Shown here: positions 36,771-64,000 of the stretch, piece after piece
Layout: every line of letters begins with the position of its first letter
Position numbering within the stretch: position 1 is the first letter of the stretch
Assembly: GCA_943735955.1 (NCBI GenBank)
Contig: OX030958.1
Span: 11,440,362-11,504,361, forward strand
Origin: Piscicola geometra
Taxonomy: Eukaryota > Annelida > Clitellata > Hirudinida > Piscicolidae
Reading direction: 5' to 3'
Length of the DNA stretch: 64,000 bases
Translations under genes and position numbers: made by a program
Notes under the pieces: model-generated
Seen by the model: the letters and a program-made list of their open reading frames with translations, nothing else
Database searches by the model: none
Told to the model about the DNA's origin: nothing

Positions 36771-39700
36771 TCCACGTTTTTGAAAAAATACGTTTTTTTC
36801 TATTTGAAATTGTTTCATAAAAAAAGAGAAAAAAACATTTATAAAATTGGTTTAATAATAATAAATGATATTTTCATATCGTATTTGTTTTATTTCAAAT
36901 TAGTTATTTTTTCAGATGTAAAAGAATGACAATTTACATGAAGATTTAATATTTGTGAAAATATTCAACCGAAAAATAGCTGTTTGTTTAATTATTTGAA
37001 AATAAATTATAGTATTTTTGTTATAAAATATTTATTTTATAACCTCAATTTATTAAGGAAAGTTAATTCTTACTAGAATTCAAGCAAGCCTATCAATAAA
37101 GCATCCGTATCGGAGTTTTCCGTGTGATTTATGTGGTACTATAAAAAATGTTGTAAAAAATTTCTTATTTTTATTTATGTTATTATTAATATTTTGTTTA
37201 TGAAGGTATAAATAATAAAATCATATAGTGGCAATAATTGATTTATTGGTGTTGCAATCATGAGTAAGCATATTTCGCTTGAAGATAATTCCATTCCAAC
37301 TCACAATCCATACACATCGATTGTTTTGAGCCTTATATAGAAGGAGAATGTTTATGAAACTCAAAATAAATACTTAAAATGTAGAAGTTTATATCAGATG
37401 ATTTATTCAGAAATAATTTTCACGATCATCAACACACACACAAATGAATTGCAAAATATTATTCAATAAATGCCATCAATAATAAAAAATATTTTTTTGT
37501 GTTTTGTTATTAAGTGTCATTGATAAATAATTAAATGTTTCAGGAACTGAGAGATGCATCGATCGCCTTTCCTATTACGTCATTCTACATGCCAAGCTAC
37601 TCCTTCAAGTAACTATATTTATTTGAAAAAAATTATATTAGCCAATATAAATAAAATAAAAGATAAAAATACTTTTCAATTTTTATTTTTCCATTTTTTA
37701 ATAACTATTTCCATTATTTTAATTTATTTATTTTAAGTTTTAACAATTATTTTTTCCGACAAGTAAATTAATATTTTTATTTTTCTAATAAGAAATAAGA
37801 ATAGATTTTACATGTAATTGAATTTTCCTTGAAAATAATACAAAGAAAAAAACGAAAAAAAATAATTTAGGTTTTTCTGAGCACAATAGCACAAGGTTTC
37901 TAAAACTGTTTTCCAAACACTTTTATTCCAAACTTAACTATTGACTTTTTCCATCTAAAGTTTACTGAATATTTTACTCAACATGAGATACATTCACTGA
38001 GAGGTTCTTAGCAATTATAAATTTATTTCTTTAACAATTAAGGTATCCTGGTGTTTTTTACTAATTAAAATAGTTTATTCATTTTTCTTTAAAAAAATAC
38101 TTTTTCAAAGTACAATATGTTTATCTTTATATATCATACCAAAAACGTTATGGTTTCAAATAGGAAAAAAATAAATTATAGCTGTTCTTGGAAGTGGTTT
38201 TAAATCATTCGGGCTATTTCCTATTTGGATAATATTTCAAACAGCCAATAAATCAACAGGCGTAGTCTTTCTTTAAACTTTTTAAATCATTTCATTTTAA
38301 AACTTTCAAAAATATATTTTTTAATTATTAATTTTCATATATATTTATAAATGTTTATAACGCGTTTAAATTGCATCTAGTTTCGCAGTTCTTCTCAACT
38401 ACCGACATGATGCATGCGTTGCACCTCGAGCGTTTCACATGGTAACGCATGGGAAAGCGCCATAACATGCCTTCAATGCAATATGCTATTTTCCGTGAAA
38501 TATTCACAGAAAAAATAATTAACGACCTTCAATTGAATCTTAAGCGAAATGCCTTAAATACCCAATCACCCTGCGGCAGCTTCACTTTGAGTGTTCTCGA
38601 ACATTGTTAATTGATTATTATATTTGAAGTTTTAAGTTAATAATATTTGTTAGTTAATCTGTTAAATAAAATAATTAAACGATCTATTTCTTTTTTTAAA
38701 AATTTATTTAGAATTAGTTTGACATTATTATAATGTTGAATAATAAATTTCAAACGAATGCCTAGTTGACGATTGGCTTTGGGGAATAGTAGATCAGTTG
38801 AATCTCGAGCCAACCGTTCGTGAAGATAATAATTTGAGGTGCGCAGTGGCGTAGAGAAAAGGAAGAATAGATGAAGCAATGTAGTAGCATTGAATGAATG
38901 TAGAGTTTCTGTAGAGTTTTTGTAGAGTTTCTGAAAAAATCTTGACAAATGTATCCACATGAATCCCCTAGGTCATGGTCACATCTTGATCCGCTCAAGC
39001 GTTTTATCAATTTTTAATTCCCTTAAATTCTATCAGTTTTCTTTTTTTGCATTTTTTATTTCTATTTTATGGCTTTATTTTTTATATTAGTTTGATTTAA
39101 TTTTTAATCTATTAATCTTTTTTTAATATTTTTCAAAAAAGATTTGTAAATTTATTTGCGTTTTTTGCTACAACATTATTTGTCGTCAAGCCTCTAATGT
39201 TCTTTTACATTTCTAGAACTTTTAAGACATTCACATTCTATTCAACTTTTTATTGTTTTTGGAGCAACTTCCAAAAATGTATTTTTAATACAACATCATT
39301 GTTTTCTATTCTCTTTTTTTATTTTTCCAACAATTACTTTTGTAATTGAAAGTTCTCATTTACTTCTGTTGTTTTATAAAAAAAATTCTTTCTTAGTTAT
39401 TTTTCTTTGTGAATTGTTCATTTGAGAATTTACTATTTCCATGTAACTTGCCAAAATTACACAAAAGTTCTATTAATATAATAGCTGAAAAATAAATGTA
39501 CAAAATATATATATAAAACTGAAAAAATTTGTTTTGAAATGATATATTACAAAATAAAAAACAATTCATGAATTTTGATTAAAACATTCTTAAACCAAAC
39601 TTTTTATTTATTTATTTTACAATTTTGAATTTTCTTAACTTCAACAAACATATTAAATCGAGGAAGAATTTCACACAAAGAGAGTAGGTTGAGCAAATTC

Positions 39701-41045
39701 AATAATCTTTACAATGCCATTTCAGGCGTGTTTCTGCTCTAGAGCACGCTAGCGAAATTTCAAACGCGACTTTTAATTGACATTTTACGGAATGGAAATC
39801 TAATTTAAAATGAAAAGAATGCTAGAAAAAAGTAAATATACATTGGAATGGAGAATGATACTGAAAACAAAGCGGCTAATAACATTCACAACGCTAAATT
39901 AACATTAAATAGCGCTAAATCATGTAAATACCCTATTAATCAAGTAAGTCCGCATCTGACCCTTCCATAAATCATGCAACCTTTCGGATGATCAACACTC
40001 CACAGTCCTAAAACTTCGCTCGAATCTTGTGTTGCCTTATTTAAAAGCCGCAAAAGCATTCGGAGGATCGAGTTTATGGCGCCCCAGTTCTTTTTCTTTT
40101 TAGCGCTTCATAATATTAAAGATTCAATACTTCAAAAAATGAATTTTTAAAATATAAAATTTAATTATATTTTACAAATATATATGAATATATTTACATC
40201 TTTTAAATTTAAAGAAAATTTCGAATGCATGATGTCCTCAAGACAAATTCCATGATGATTGATCGCTTACTTCCCTGTTTCCCCCTCGTCCACCCATCTG
40301 ACGCACTACATTCTTATGTCTACATGTGCTGGTGATTGTAGCTAGGATTATAAAGATCATAATGTTCTTCTGTCTTCTCACTGAGTCTCATATTTTTTAA
40401 GGGTTTTAGAGACTGTTTGTATTTTTAATTTGAATATTTTTCATTATTTTATACGTTTTATCAAAGATATTTATTTTTGATAAGATTTATTAGTGTTTAT
40501 CTTATTAAATTAACAATTTCATATTTCTCTTTTAATCATTTGAAAAAAGCGCAATAAAAACGCCAATACGAATCCATTAGTATTTACTTTAGTTATTTAA
40601 CGATATATTTCATTGATGTCTCTCAAAGCAGGAAGGAAAGTGTCCAGAAATGTCAATTCTAGAAAACACACGCAATTTTTCACTTAAAAAGATTTTGGCA
40701 GTATAAAAAATATCTATTGATATAATAAGATTGTATGATTCAATGACATAAAATTCCTTTGCCAAAAAACATTATTATTATTAGTTGTATACAATTAAGA
40801 GACGACAAATCGAGACTTTTGTGTTCATTTTATTAATTACCTCTATTTGAAAAATTAATTTTTGTTTTTAAAAATATTTTTTATATATAAATCGTTTGAT
40901 AAAAACATTGATTTTGTTGTTCCAAAACTGCCATTATCACTGGTCCTTTATGGCTTTTTTATGGTTTACGTTACAACGTTAGTCTTTGAGTTGCTTTCAA
41001 AACAGGCTTCTTTTTTCTACTTAACAATCGAATTCTCTGTCGAGG

Positions 41046-42866
41046 ATGAAAGTTCTTCGAGTGAGTGAAACACCAACCAGCAAGCCTAAGAGTTTGTCTC
41101 AAGCCTTGATCAGATACAGGTGAGCAAACTTTCAGGTGCGTCGTTATGGTGCCACTACTACAACCCTATTCATGGAACTGTTCTTATGGAAATGAATAAA
41201 TGACTAATCATTCAGGGTTTAGTTAATTAATTCTTTAAATGTTAATAGAATTGAAAGTCTGTTTTTAAAAAACTTGTGACCTATTAACCAAACAATCAAG
41301 ATTCAGTTATCCAAATTGTAGCTATTAAGGTTTTTCAAAATCAGGTCATTTGGAAATATTCCATTTTCACGACCTATTTTGAATAAATTTAAGTTTCTAG
41401 ATTTTAATAAAATTATTATATAATTTTTTGTACTTTAATTTGATAGAATAAGTTTCCAAAATAGTTTGCAAGTTGATAAAACATTTAAACGTTTAGGTCT
41501 CACAACCCAATCACAAGCTGAATGAATTTTCTTCATAAGTAAAAAAAACATTTCCTAAGTAATATAACAGAATATTAAAGAATTCTCTTCCTGAGAATGC
41601 ACGTTTCAATAATTTTAAATCAGAAAAATTAACTAGATTTTTTGACGACAGATGCTTCAATAAAGCCAGATTCTACGTAATAATTACGCATGATTTTAAA
41701 ATTACAAATCCGACGCACCTGCGCATGGAAGTAAACATTTCTAGACTGTTATTCTCCGGTTTTTATCAGAAAAATACTCTTTTGTTAATCTCAAATTGAT
41801 GTCCGGGAAAAATTGACTTACGCCTTTGGCATTATTTTAAAGATTCAATTTTGGTTGTAAAAAATTATTTTTTCTTTTATTAACTTTAATGTTTTTTGAA
41901 ATGTGTATTTATTTTTGTCAAACTTCATAATAATCTTGAAGCTGAAAAATTCTATAATTGAAAAAAAATTATATATTTTTTATTCAATTTTGTAAAAATA
42001 TTTTGTCGTTATGGGGAGAAAATTATATCGATCCCTTTGGGATCCATCGTTTATATTTAAAAGGGTCTTTTAAAAGTAGGCATGATGATGCATAGCAATT
42101 GTTAAAAGTCTTTCAGAAAGCCACTAAGCAGACCTTTATTCATCAATCACAGAAGCGTCGAAAGGTCAACTTTTCAGAATGGCAACAATCATTCAATTAG
42201 TTGATAACAACCCTGTCGATCACCCGTTTATATCTTCAATCACATATTTCTTTAAATACCTTTTTTTAAACAATTTTCCATTAAAAAAGCTTTTTACTAA
42301 ACGACAAGCGTGCGGGCATCTATGTGTCTTTCACTGGAACAAATCAAGATAAACCCCCTCAAACCTATATTTGCAATCCTCCAAAAATTACTTTAGTATA
42401 CAATTTGCAATTAAACAGACGCTTTTTTCCAACCATTCTTACATCCCTTTACCGGTCCTAAATCAACTTATTTGTTTTTCCCAAAAAAGACTCAACGAAG
42501 AAAGCAATAACACTCCAAGAAAGCGACCTCGAAGCACCTCATCGATTATAAAAGAAGCACTTAGAAAATTATTTAACCTTCTTTGCGATCAATCGACCAT
42601 CTCTTCATTCGCATGCTATTTTTCGTATTTTTATGCTGAGAGGTTTTCTTTTTTTTCCATATCAAAAATAGGATAATAAATATATATAAAAATGATATAA
42701 TGCTTTCATATTTATATTGATTTTTCTTTTACGAACGTCTTTCTTTTACGATTGTGTTTTTCGCAAAATTCTTATGTTTCAAGGCGACAAAAGCACCTTC
42801 AACCACAACACGATATCTTATGACCCGAATTTCTGGGAGGTCAAGCAAGTTGCAATTTGAGATGAA
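41046..42866 (+). CDS. Candidate small gene, two or three exons, unknown product
   Basis: Exon one: ATG 41046 to 41117, reading MKVLRVSETPTSKPKSLSQA then LIRYR, with a strong donor CAG|GTGAGC. A second open stretch after acceptor CCCAAAAAAG near 42489 continues in phase and reads LNEESNNTPRKRPRSTSSII then KEALRK. The donor of this second piece is unclear; GAGAG|GTTTTC near 42650 is possible. A third coding-like patch lies at 42782-42866 after TATGTTTCAAG, but its best frame (DKSTFNHNTISYDPNFWEVK) does not fit the phase of the second. Basic, Ser-rich sequence suggests a nuclear protein, which is a guess. No family recognised. Confidence 0.35.
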
Positions 42867-44445
42867 ATTGCACACTTTAATTTAAATATCGAAACACAAT
42901 GTATGGAGGTTATTTATCTAGTTTTAGATCAAGTTTTGTGAGTTTCATTATTTTAAAATGTTTTTGAAAAAATTTAATCACTTAAAATTTCTGTTAAAGG
43001 CCTAAAACATTGGTTAACCCATTTTTTGTTTGACTGCCCAAAATCACAAACTACATGAAAATCCATCGATTTTAATTCATCCTAAAATATGTCATTTAAT
43101 AATTTGTTTATACATTAATAAATATTCGAATTCTTTATTTTTGGACGTGTTTCGTATGATTTTATTCATAACCCATTAAATCTTGTTAACAAGAGCGTAT
43201 CCAGAGGTATTTATTGAATGTTGCCTAAGGCAGTCATTTGAAATTTCCTTTAAAGGTAAATTTTAACCACTTAGGAAAATTTCTTGAATGTCTGTAAAAG
43301 AACTTTAAAATTTTTCTTTATTAAATTTTCAAATGTTGTCTTTTGAACTTTAACAAATTCTGGGAACTATTATATACCATTATCAAAGCTCGGCACCTAA
43401 TTGTTAATCTGTTGAAAGGTTATTAACGAAGTTAAGTTTTTCACTAACCATTTAACTTTTAAGTAGACTTTTAAAATTAATTAACGCCCTTATTACTTTT
43501 TTAACCAGTACCCAGTCGTACAGGAATTCTTGATTGTTCTTTTTGGAAACCCCCATAACACAAAAACGTTGATAAATCTTGTAGGAGGTCTCATTTGCCT
43601 TCTCATGCTGTATCATAGAGGCAAATTTTAAGTTGAATAAGATTCAACAAATATTTAAATTTTTTATTTATTAGGAAGAAAAAAGTGGACAATTATGAAT
43701 CTTAATCGAGCTACCAACATATCATTTAGTAGGACGCCATGAAGACGATGCTTTATAGAAACTCTAATGCGCATATGACTTCAACTAGAAAAAAAAAGTT
43801 TTTTGATTTATTCAAACGAATTTAACATTTAAAAAAAAGATTAATTATATATTTATGCATGAGAAATCCAAAACTACAAAATGAGTATATTTTCATCCTT
43901 CGAGCCCAACGGAAAGTTATAGAAGAAATTTGGTTAGTCACACTAAAGTTTTGAAATATATTATAAGTATAATAATTACGTCTGCCAAGTCATAATATTT
44001 GAAATGTAAGTCATATGCCAAAAAAAGTGCGAGAAAATTTGGAAGTAATCAATTTCCAATATGAGTAATATGATATGTGGTGTTGGTTACGTATACTTAC
44101 TTCACATTTAATTTAAATAAGACATTTTATTTAAAAAAACTAATTACGTGCTTCAAGGATTGCATTTTATTTACCAATTTAATGTTTATAAATGATACAA
44201 TAATTTAATTTTCTCGCATTAGACGCGAAGGGAGAAAATTTGAGTCATAAAAGATAACGGCTTCGTTCTACACTTTTTAAGATTGATTATTTTTAATTTA
44301 AAGTTATTCAATTATTTATATAAATAATTAAACTATAAATTTGAAAAATTCTGGAAAAAAATATATTTAATTAAATTATTTGGATATTTAATACCATTAA
44401 ATTCAATTTTGATTTGATGTGAGTGAAATTACTCCAATCAATTAG

Positions 44446-44559
44446 GAAGACGACAAGGCACAAAATTCGATTGCTAATTCAGGGAAAGAAATCACACTGT
44501 ACACTGATCTTGCTCAGATAGATGATGATGATAAAACGATAATTTTTCTAAAGAAAAAT
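44446..44559 (+). CDS. Candidate internal exon, unknown product
   Basis: A 114-nt stretch (38 codons, phase 0 at both ends) lies between ATCAATTAG and donor AAT|GTACTT. It reads EDDKAQNSIANSGKEITLYT and then an acidic IDDDDK stretch. It is coding-like in composition but isolated. It could be a further exon of the candidate gene at 41-43 kb. Confidence 0.25.
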
Positions 44560-45059
44560 GTACTTTTTTAAAGAAATTGGATGCATGTGTTTCATGTGAA
44601 AATAAATATTTAATATTCTTCAAAAAGTTTTTTTACATTTTAATCATCTTTTTTCTTTTTTTTGATGCCATGAAGGGATATCTAAGGCAATTCCAAACCA
44701 ATCCTACCTTAGTGAATATACCGAAAAGTTTAAATGCAAGTGTAAAACTTTAAGTCTTTAAAAGTTCAAAAACAAGTCTATAGTTGCATGCTTTGTAGTG
44801 AAGAAAATTCAAAAACGATGATGTATGTCAGATGAAAAATGAAGATATAAACTATTTTTCTATAATAAATGTAAAACGAAGTGATTCATGTTATACGAAA
44901 ATGGAAGATATAAAACAATTTCTCAAAATAGAGTTAAAACTAAGTGGAAAATATGGTCGGCACTTTAAGCACTTCATGATCAATTGAGAGATAAAATAGG
45001 CAGATATTTTTTTAATAACTCAATTTCAAATATATAATACATTTACAAAAAAACCATAA

Positions 45060-45450
45060 AACCTCACAACCATTAAAATAATCTAAGCTGATGAATGAAT
45101 AAAAAGTTCGATCCATCAAAAATCAATCTGGCGGCAATCAAATCATTTTGAAGGTCAATCAAAAATCAAAAATCAATCGACCAAATCTTGATCAAGCCAT
45201 CAACTCATTCCCATTCAGTCAACCGAAAAATAGCCATCCAACTAAGCAACCAAAAAAGGAAAAAATAATTCAAATGTCAAAAAAATAAGTAAAAAAAACA
45301 ACCAAGCAACCAGTCAAACAACCAGCCAAACAAACAACCAAACATCCAAGCAACCAGTCAAACAACTAGCCAAACAACCAAACACCCAAACAAACAAGCA
45401 AAAAACCAAACACCCAAACAAACAAGCAAGCGCTCAATACAAAGGCAAGC
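45060..45450. repeat. CAAA/CAAC-rich low-complexity array
   Basis: Imperfect tandem units AACCAAGCAACCAGTC and AAACAACC over several hundred bases, preceded by AATCAATC-type units. Adjacent sequence to about 46240 is also poor in stop codons in several frames because of CCA/ACC richness, so open frames there are not trusted. Confidence 0.7.
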
Positions 45451-46680
45451 AACGATTACAATCCATCAAGGAAGCAGTCAAATAACAATTGAACGTCCTG
45501 ATGAATGATTCTGCTGATTAGCCATTATCACTATCATCTCCATCATAACAAATAATAGAAATAATCAAACAAACGACAGAAAATATGAGTAATCATAATA
45601 GAAGTCATCATAAAAATAACCTCCATCCCTAAATTCTTTTTCATCCCCATCAAAATCTCAACTATATTAATTTCAAGGATCCTCTTTAAAATAATTATAA
45701 AACGAATTTTAATGATCAATTTGATTTTTTATATGTTTTAGGATAAAAACATTATCTACATCATTTTATTATATTTAAATATTTTTCTTTTTCTGATTCT
45801 TGTTTATATTGGTGCTTACACAAACCCTCTGCCCTTATAAACAGCTTTGTCGCTTCTCCTCGTTAGTGCCACAACTTTAAAGATCATCACAATTCCATTT
45901 AGAATCGTCAATCTCAAAAATGTCAACAACAAAAACTTATCGGCTTGAATATAATTAGAAGAAATTGACCAACCGATGTTTTTATCCTTACAGACAATTA
46001 ATTAAGGCATCTATTCTTAGTACAACTTTGCATTTACATGAAACCCGACAGATTACTCAACCAATCTACCAAAAAATCACAAACCACCACACACAAAATT
46101 GCACTTATCCAACCATCCAACAGTAAAGTTATTTCAACCACCCTCGAACCATCTCAATAAAAGACCAAGTAGTGAGTACAAGCAAGTAAATGAGTATAAA
46201 TTCATCTGGTGCAAAAAGTCACCTCACAACGAAGGCTTAAAGCACATGTTTGAAGAGTCCTGCTTCTGACATGTTAGCCTATAAAACGGACAAACATTTT
46301 TGCCGATGGCAAATAGTGAGCAATTACATGAACTTTAAAATAAGTTTAACAAATTGATAAACGTTGATTTTGATTTTTTGAGTATAATATTAAAGCACTT
46401 TTTCACGAAGCATCCACACGAAAAAAAATTTCTAAAATTTCTAAATACCTAGATGAAAACGAACATTCCCAGTATAAAGGTCTGGACTACCCACCAGTAG
46501 CCGAGTATTTAATAAAACTTTAAATTACCAAGCTTTCCAAACACCATCAAGTACGAGAACTCTTTAATTTACCATTAAATTAAATTGAATTGACAAAAAA
46601 ATAAAGTTTAAATTACCATTAAATCAGGCCAATTATCCACTCGAACAAGAAGCAATAAGAAAATACTCTAGTTTGTTAAC

Positions 46681-52500
<5,820 letters not shown>

Positions 52501-54026
52501 TTTTATTTTCTTCAGCTGTTATTCTTGGAGAAGTAGATCTGATCTGATCTGTGAGATGGATTTTCAATCTTTCAAAAATAGTATTTTTTCATGAAATAAA
52601 TTTATTTTAAAACTATTAAAGAATAGCTTTCATCCGACATTGAAAATGGAACCTTGCTTCAAGTAGACTATTCTAGCACTCTCTAAGACACGTTGGAAGC
52701 TAGATCAGAGAGTAAAAGAATTCAGCTTATATGACACGTTTCACTTATTAACTCTTATTACAGAAGTTTTTAAAAACTCATTTTATTTTTCCAATCTTTA
52801 AAAAAATTCTAAAGCATATTTTCATCATTTTTAACAACTTTAATGATAAACAGTTTATTAAACTTACTAAATAACGTTTCTTATTATACAAGCTATTATA
52901 ACAATTGCATAACAAAGAGCCTGTTATTTTCATAATCACTTTTAGAAAGTATATGGAAAAAAATTAAAGAAAACACACTTTATACTTTTTTTTATTAAAA
53001 AGATCAATAACAACCCACATTATGAATACGTGATTTACATAACGAACAATCATATATAACAGGTGGGTTGCAAATCCAATTTATAAAGGGGCTAATTATC
53101 AAATTTTATTTATCTATAAATAATTTTAACATTACATTGAATTTATATGAAAGTTATAAACTTGAATTTATATGAAAGTAGATCAAATTTAAATCAATAT
53201 TTTAAAAAATAATACTTTTAATTCTAATTGTGCAAGAGAAAAAGACGAAGCAACAAAATGATTATTGTGTTTTAAAAAATTGATATATATTTATAATAAA
53301 TATATAAAAATTCTTTCAACTTTTAATTCTGATTGCTTATATCAAATTAAATGAAACTAGTGATTTTCAGCAATATAAGAAAAAAACAAAAGTTATGGCA
53401 AAAAACAATACTTCTGTTATGTGAGAGGGCATTTAATTGCTATAGATTATGACGTAAAAACGGCTAATAAAAATGTGCTATTTTTACATTTTAAAATAGG
53501 TATAACTTTTTTTGAAAAAAAAAAAATTAAAATTTGGTTAACGTATTTAAAATCAGTAAATCAAAATCTGAAATTTAAGCATTTCAATTTTTTTAAATGA
53601 ACAAGTTTTAAAATTCGCTTGGGTTGCTAATTTATTGAGCATGTTTTAAAAATCGAACACACAATTTGTCAATTTGCTCAATAACTACTCGACACAAAAT
53701 ATTCAGTCGAAAATTAAGATTTGAAATGTTAAGATCATAATTTTGAAACAATTTTTTTCAATAAGTAGCTTAAAATGTGTCGAAAATGCATTCTCACAAT
53801 TACTCGTAAAGAGGAGAGGCAAAGCAAGCATCTTCAATGCCATGTAGCTCAAAATATACGATGACTGGAACCGGATTTATTAACTAGACGGGAAACATCA
53901 ACATCTCTAACGTTAAAATTTTCCAAAAAAACTAAAAATAATAAAAATCACTTTTAAAAAATCTATAGAATCGAGATAATCTTGAGGAAGCGCGTTCAGG
54001 CCAAACGCCTTGAAATAATACACTTC

Positions 54027-54029
<3 letters not shown>

Positions 54030-54092
<63 letters not shown>
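54030..54092. repeat. ATT trinucleotide microsatellite
   Basis: Pure (ATT)n of about 21 units. It produces the poly-Asn minus-strand frame around it. Confidence 0.97.
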
Positions 54093-54094
<2 letters not shown>

Positions 54095-54492
54095 AGTAAA
54101 AGAGTTTTAAAAAAGTAAAAAAATAACATTTACATTGAATAAAATGTAACCTAATTAAAATCGCTTTGAAAACACTGTATGCAGACGACTCCAACACAAA
54201 ATCATTCTAAAATAATCTACGAGTATTTGGTCGAAAATAATAATAATAATAATAAATTGATTAATAACAATAAAAATATTAATAAAATTATTAATAATAA
54301 TAATGAAATTATTAATAATAAAAAAATTAATAATAAAATTATTATTAATAATAATACAATTAATAATGATAATTAATCAAAAGGGAATATTGTCTATGCA
54401 AGTGGTTCAAACACTGAGCAGCTGCAGAAGGATCTCTCAAGCATCGAAACTCGTCGTCAAAAGCATAAAAAAGCATTTAACCAATTCGCCAT

Positions 54493-54516
54493 GATGATGA
54501 TGACGATGATGAGGAC

Positions 54517-54551
<35 letters not shown>

Positions 54552-54590
54552 GGAGGACGATGATGATGATGATGATGACGATGATGACCG
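54493..54590. repeat. GAT trinucleotide microsatellite
   Basis: (GATGAT)n with GAC and GAG interruptions, ending shortly before the TMEM245 stop codon region. Confidence 0.93.
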
Positions 54591-54676
54591 AATTCTCTAT
54601 GTGTGCAAACCGAAAGAATAACTACTCAGCAATGTTTGATAGAAATAGAATTTAAAAAGCGCACATAGATTCCTCG

Positions 54677-62259
<7,583 letters not shown>

Positions 62260-62836
62260 TTTGTAGTTGAGGTTTGATGATTGGCTTTTAATTTAAAAGT
62301 TTAAAAAAGTATTTAAAAACTTTTGGTACAAACAAGAATAATACTTTATTGGAACACAAATAAATGCAATGTTGATGAAAAATGAATTTTTTAAAGTCTA
62401 TTTGGTTACGAAATATTTAAGCAATTTCCTTTTAAATTAGAAAGTAGGTGCTTTAAACATTGTAGTTTAAACGGCATTTAAAGGGCCACGAATTTTCCAC
62501 AGATGGGTGAAATTTATATGTTAAATACTTTTTTATAATAAAAAATTAATAAATAGATTTTATTTATTTTTTCAATAATTAATTTAAATTCACCTAATTG
62601 TAAATTTTTTAAAAATATTAGTTTATTAATTATTGTAGAGCTAAATTTAGGAAATGAGAACGTCGCTTGTTAGTTGAACTTTTTAAAAACCAATTTCAAC
62701 TTTGTGTTTTCTATTGTAGTCTTTTTAAATGGATTTTTCAATATTTATTTTAGTCATGATATAACATTTTGTAATAAAGCTGATATTTTTCTGGAAAAAT
62801 TTAACTATTTTATTTTTTCTTTCCAGCTCGAAAGTG
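62260..62836. promoter_or_regulatory. Divergent promoter region between TMEM245 and the 62.8-kb gene
   Basis: 577 bp separate the two start codons, which point away from each other. A good acceptor (TTTCTTTCCAG) at 62826 suggests that the right-hand gene has an upstream untranslated exon in this region, perhaps around 62640-62680. No specific factor sites can be called in the AT-rich sequence. Confidence 0.45.

Positions 62837-64000
<1,164 letters not shown>

Larger units (their letters stand above)
19234..41045. other. Long AT-rich gene-poor interval
   Basis: About 22 kb in which no reading frame, RNA gene or multi-exon model could be supported. Short exon-like islands (for example near 22635-22705 and 24535-24645 on +) have single open frames next to AG but no in-phase partners. 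The region holds simple repeats, a possible short interspersed element near 23325, a dispersed repeat copy at 30849 and a perfect inverted repeat at 34984, listed separately. Long minus-strand frames at 25949-26452 and 29802-30140 are low-complexity or AT-driven. Confidence 0.5.
52501..54676. other. Intergenic region between TMEM245 3' end and P4HA 5' end
   Basis: Both flanking genes run on the minus strand, so this should hold the P4HA promoter (right of 52500) and the TMEM245 3' UTR (left of 54677). No TATA box stands out from the AT background. It has (ATT)n at 54030-54092, AAT-rich sequence at 54236-54375 and GAT-rich sequence at 54493-54590. No gene is supported. Confidence 0.6.

Noticed and set aside
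46030..46270. Several stop-free frames, one ending near EGLKHMFEESCF
   Set aside because: The region is CCA/ACC-rich and open in more than one frame. No in-phase partner exon was found, so it was not called.

Overview
This window is eukaryotic nuclear DNA from an AT-rich animal genome. Coding sequence is broken into many short exons (mostly 50-220 nt) with GT-AG introns, introns and intergenic DNA are very AT-rich, and microsatellites are abundant. Conserved proteins (collagen prolyl 4-hydroxylase alpha, TMEM245, a nuclear receptor) say metazoan. The overall character suggests a protostome, perhaps a lophotrochozoan such as an annelid, but the species cannot be fixed from sequence alone. All exon models were built by hand from splice sites, reading-frame phase and protein similarity.

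Layout. (1) 1-12 kb, + strand: the last ten exons of an unrecognised gene. The 404 visible residues form four copies of one ~90-110 aa repeat, with introns conserved in position and phase, and end in a CaaX-like CTLS. A decayed hAT transposase lies in its last intron. (2) 14.1-14.8 kb, - strand: two exons encoding a complete but unusual nuclear-receptor DNA-binding domain with an expanded second zinc finger. (3) 15-46 kb: a very AT-rich gene-poor stretch with a few isolated exon-like islands (including a possible FMRF/myosuppressin-like neuropeptide exon near 17.5 kb), a perfect 21-bp inverted repeat, and simple repeats. (4) 46.7-52.5 kb, - strand: a complete 16-exon prolyl 4-hydroxylase alpha gene (545 aa, all phases agree). 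(5) 54.7-62.3 kb, - strand: a complete 16-exon TMEM245 gene (786 aa, all phases agree). (6) 62.8 kb to the end, + strand: the first four exons of an unrecognised acidic, serine-rich protein gene, head-to-head with TMEM245 across about 580 bp.

The main non-coding theme is the 47-64 kb gene cluster, whose introns are packed with micro- and minisatellites. One TMEM245 intron of 1.5 kb is essentially a CA repeat from splice site to splice site. Several 3' splice sites are immediately preceded by CA repeats instead of a normal pyrimidine tract, and one in-frame P4HA exon sits between complementary ATC/GAT arrays. P4HA acts in the ER on procollagen, TMEM245 is a multipass membrane protein, and the nuclear receptor is a transcription factor. 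Nothing indicates that these genes work in one pathway.
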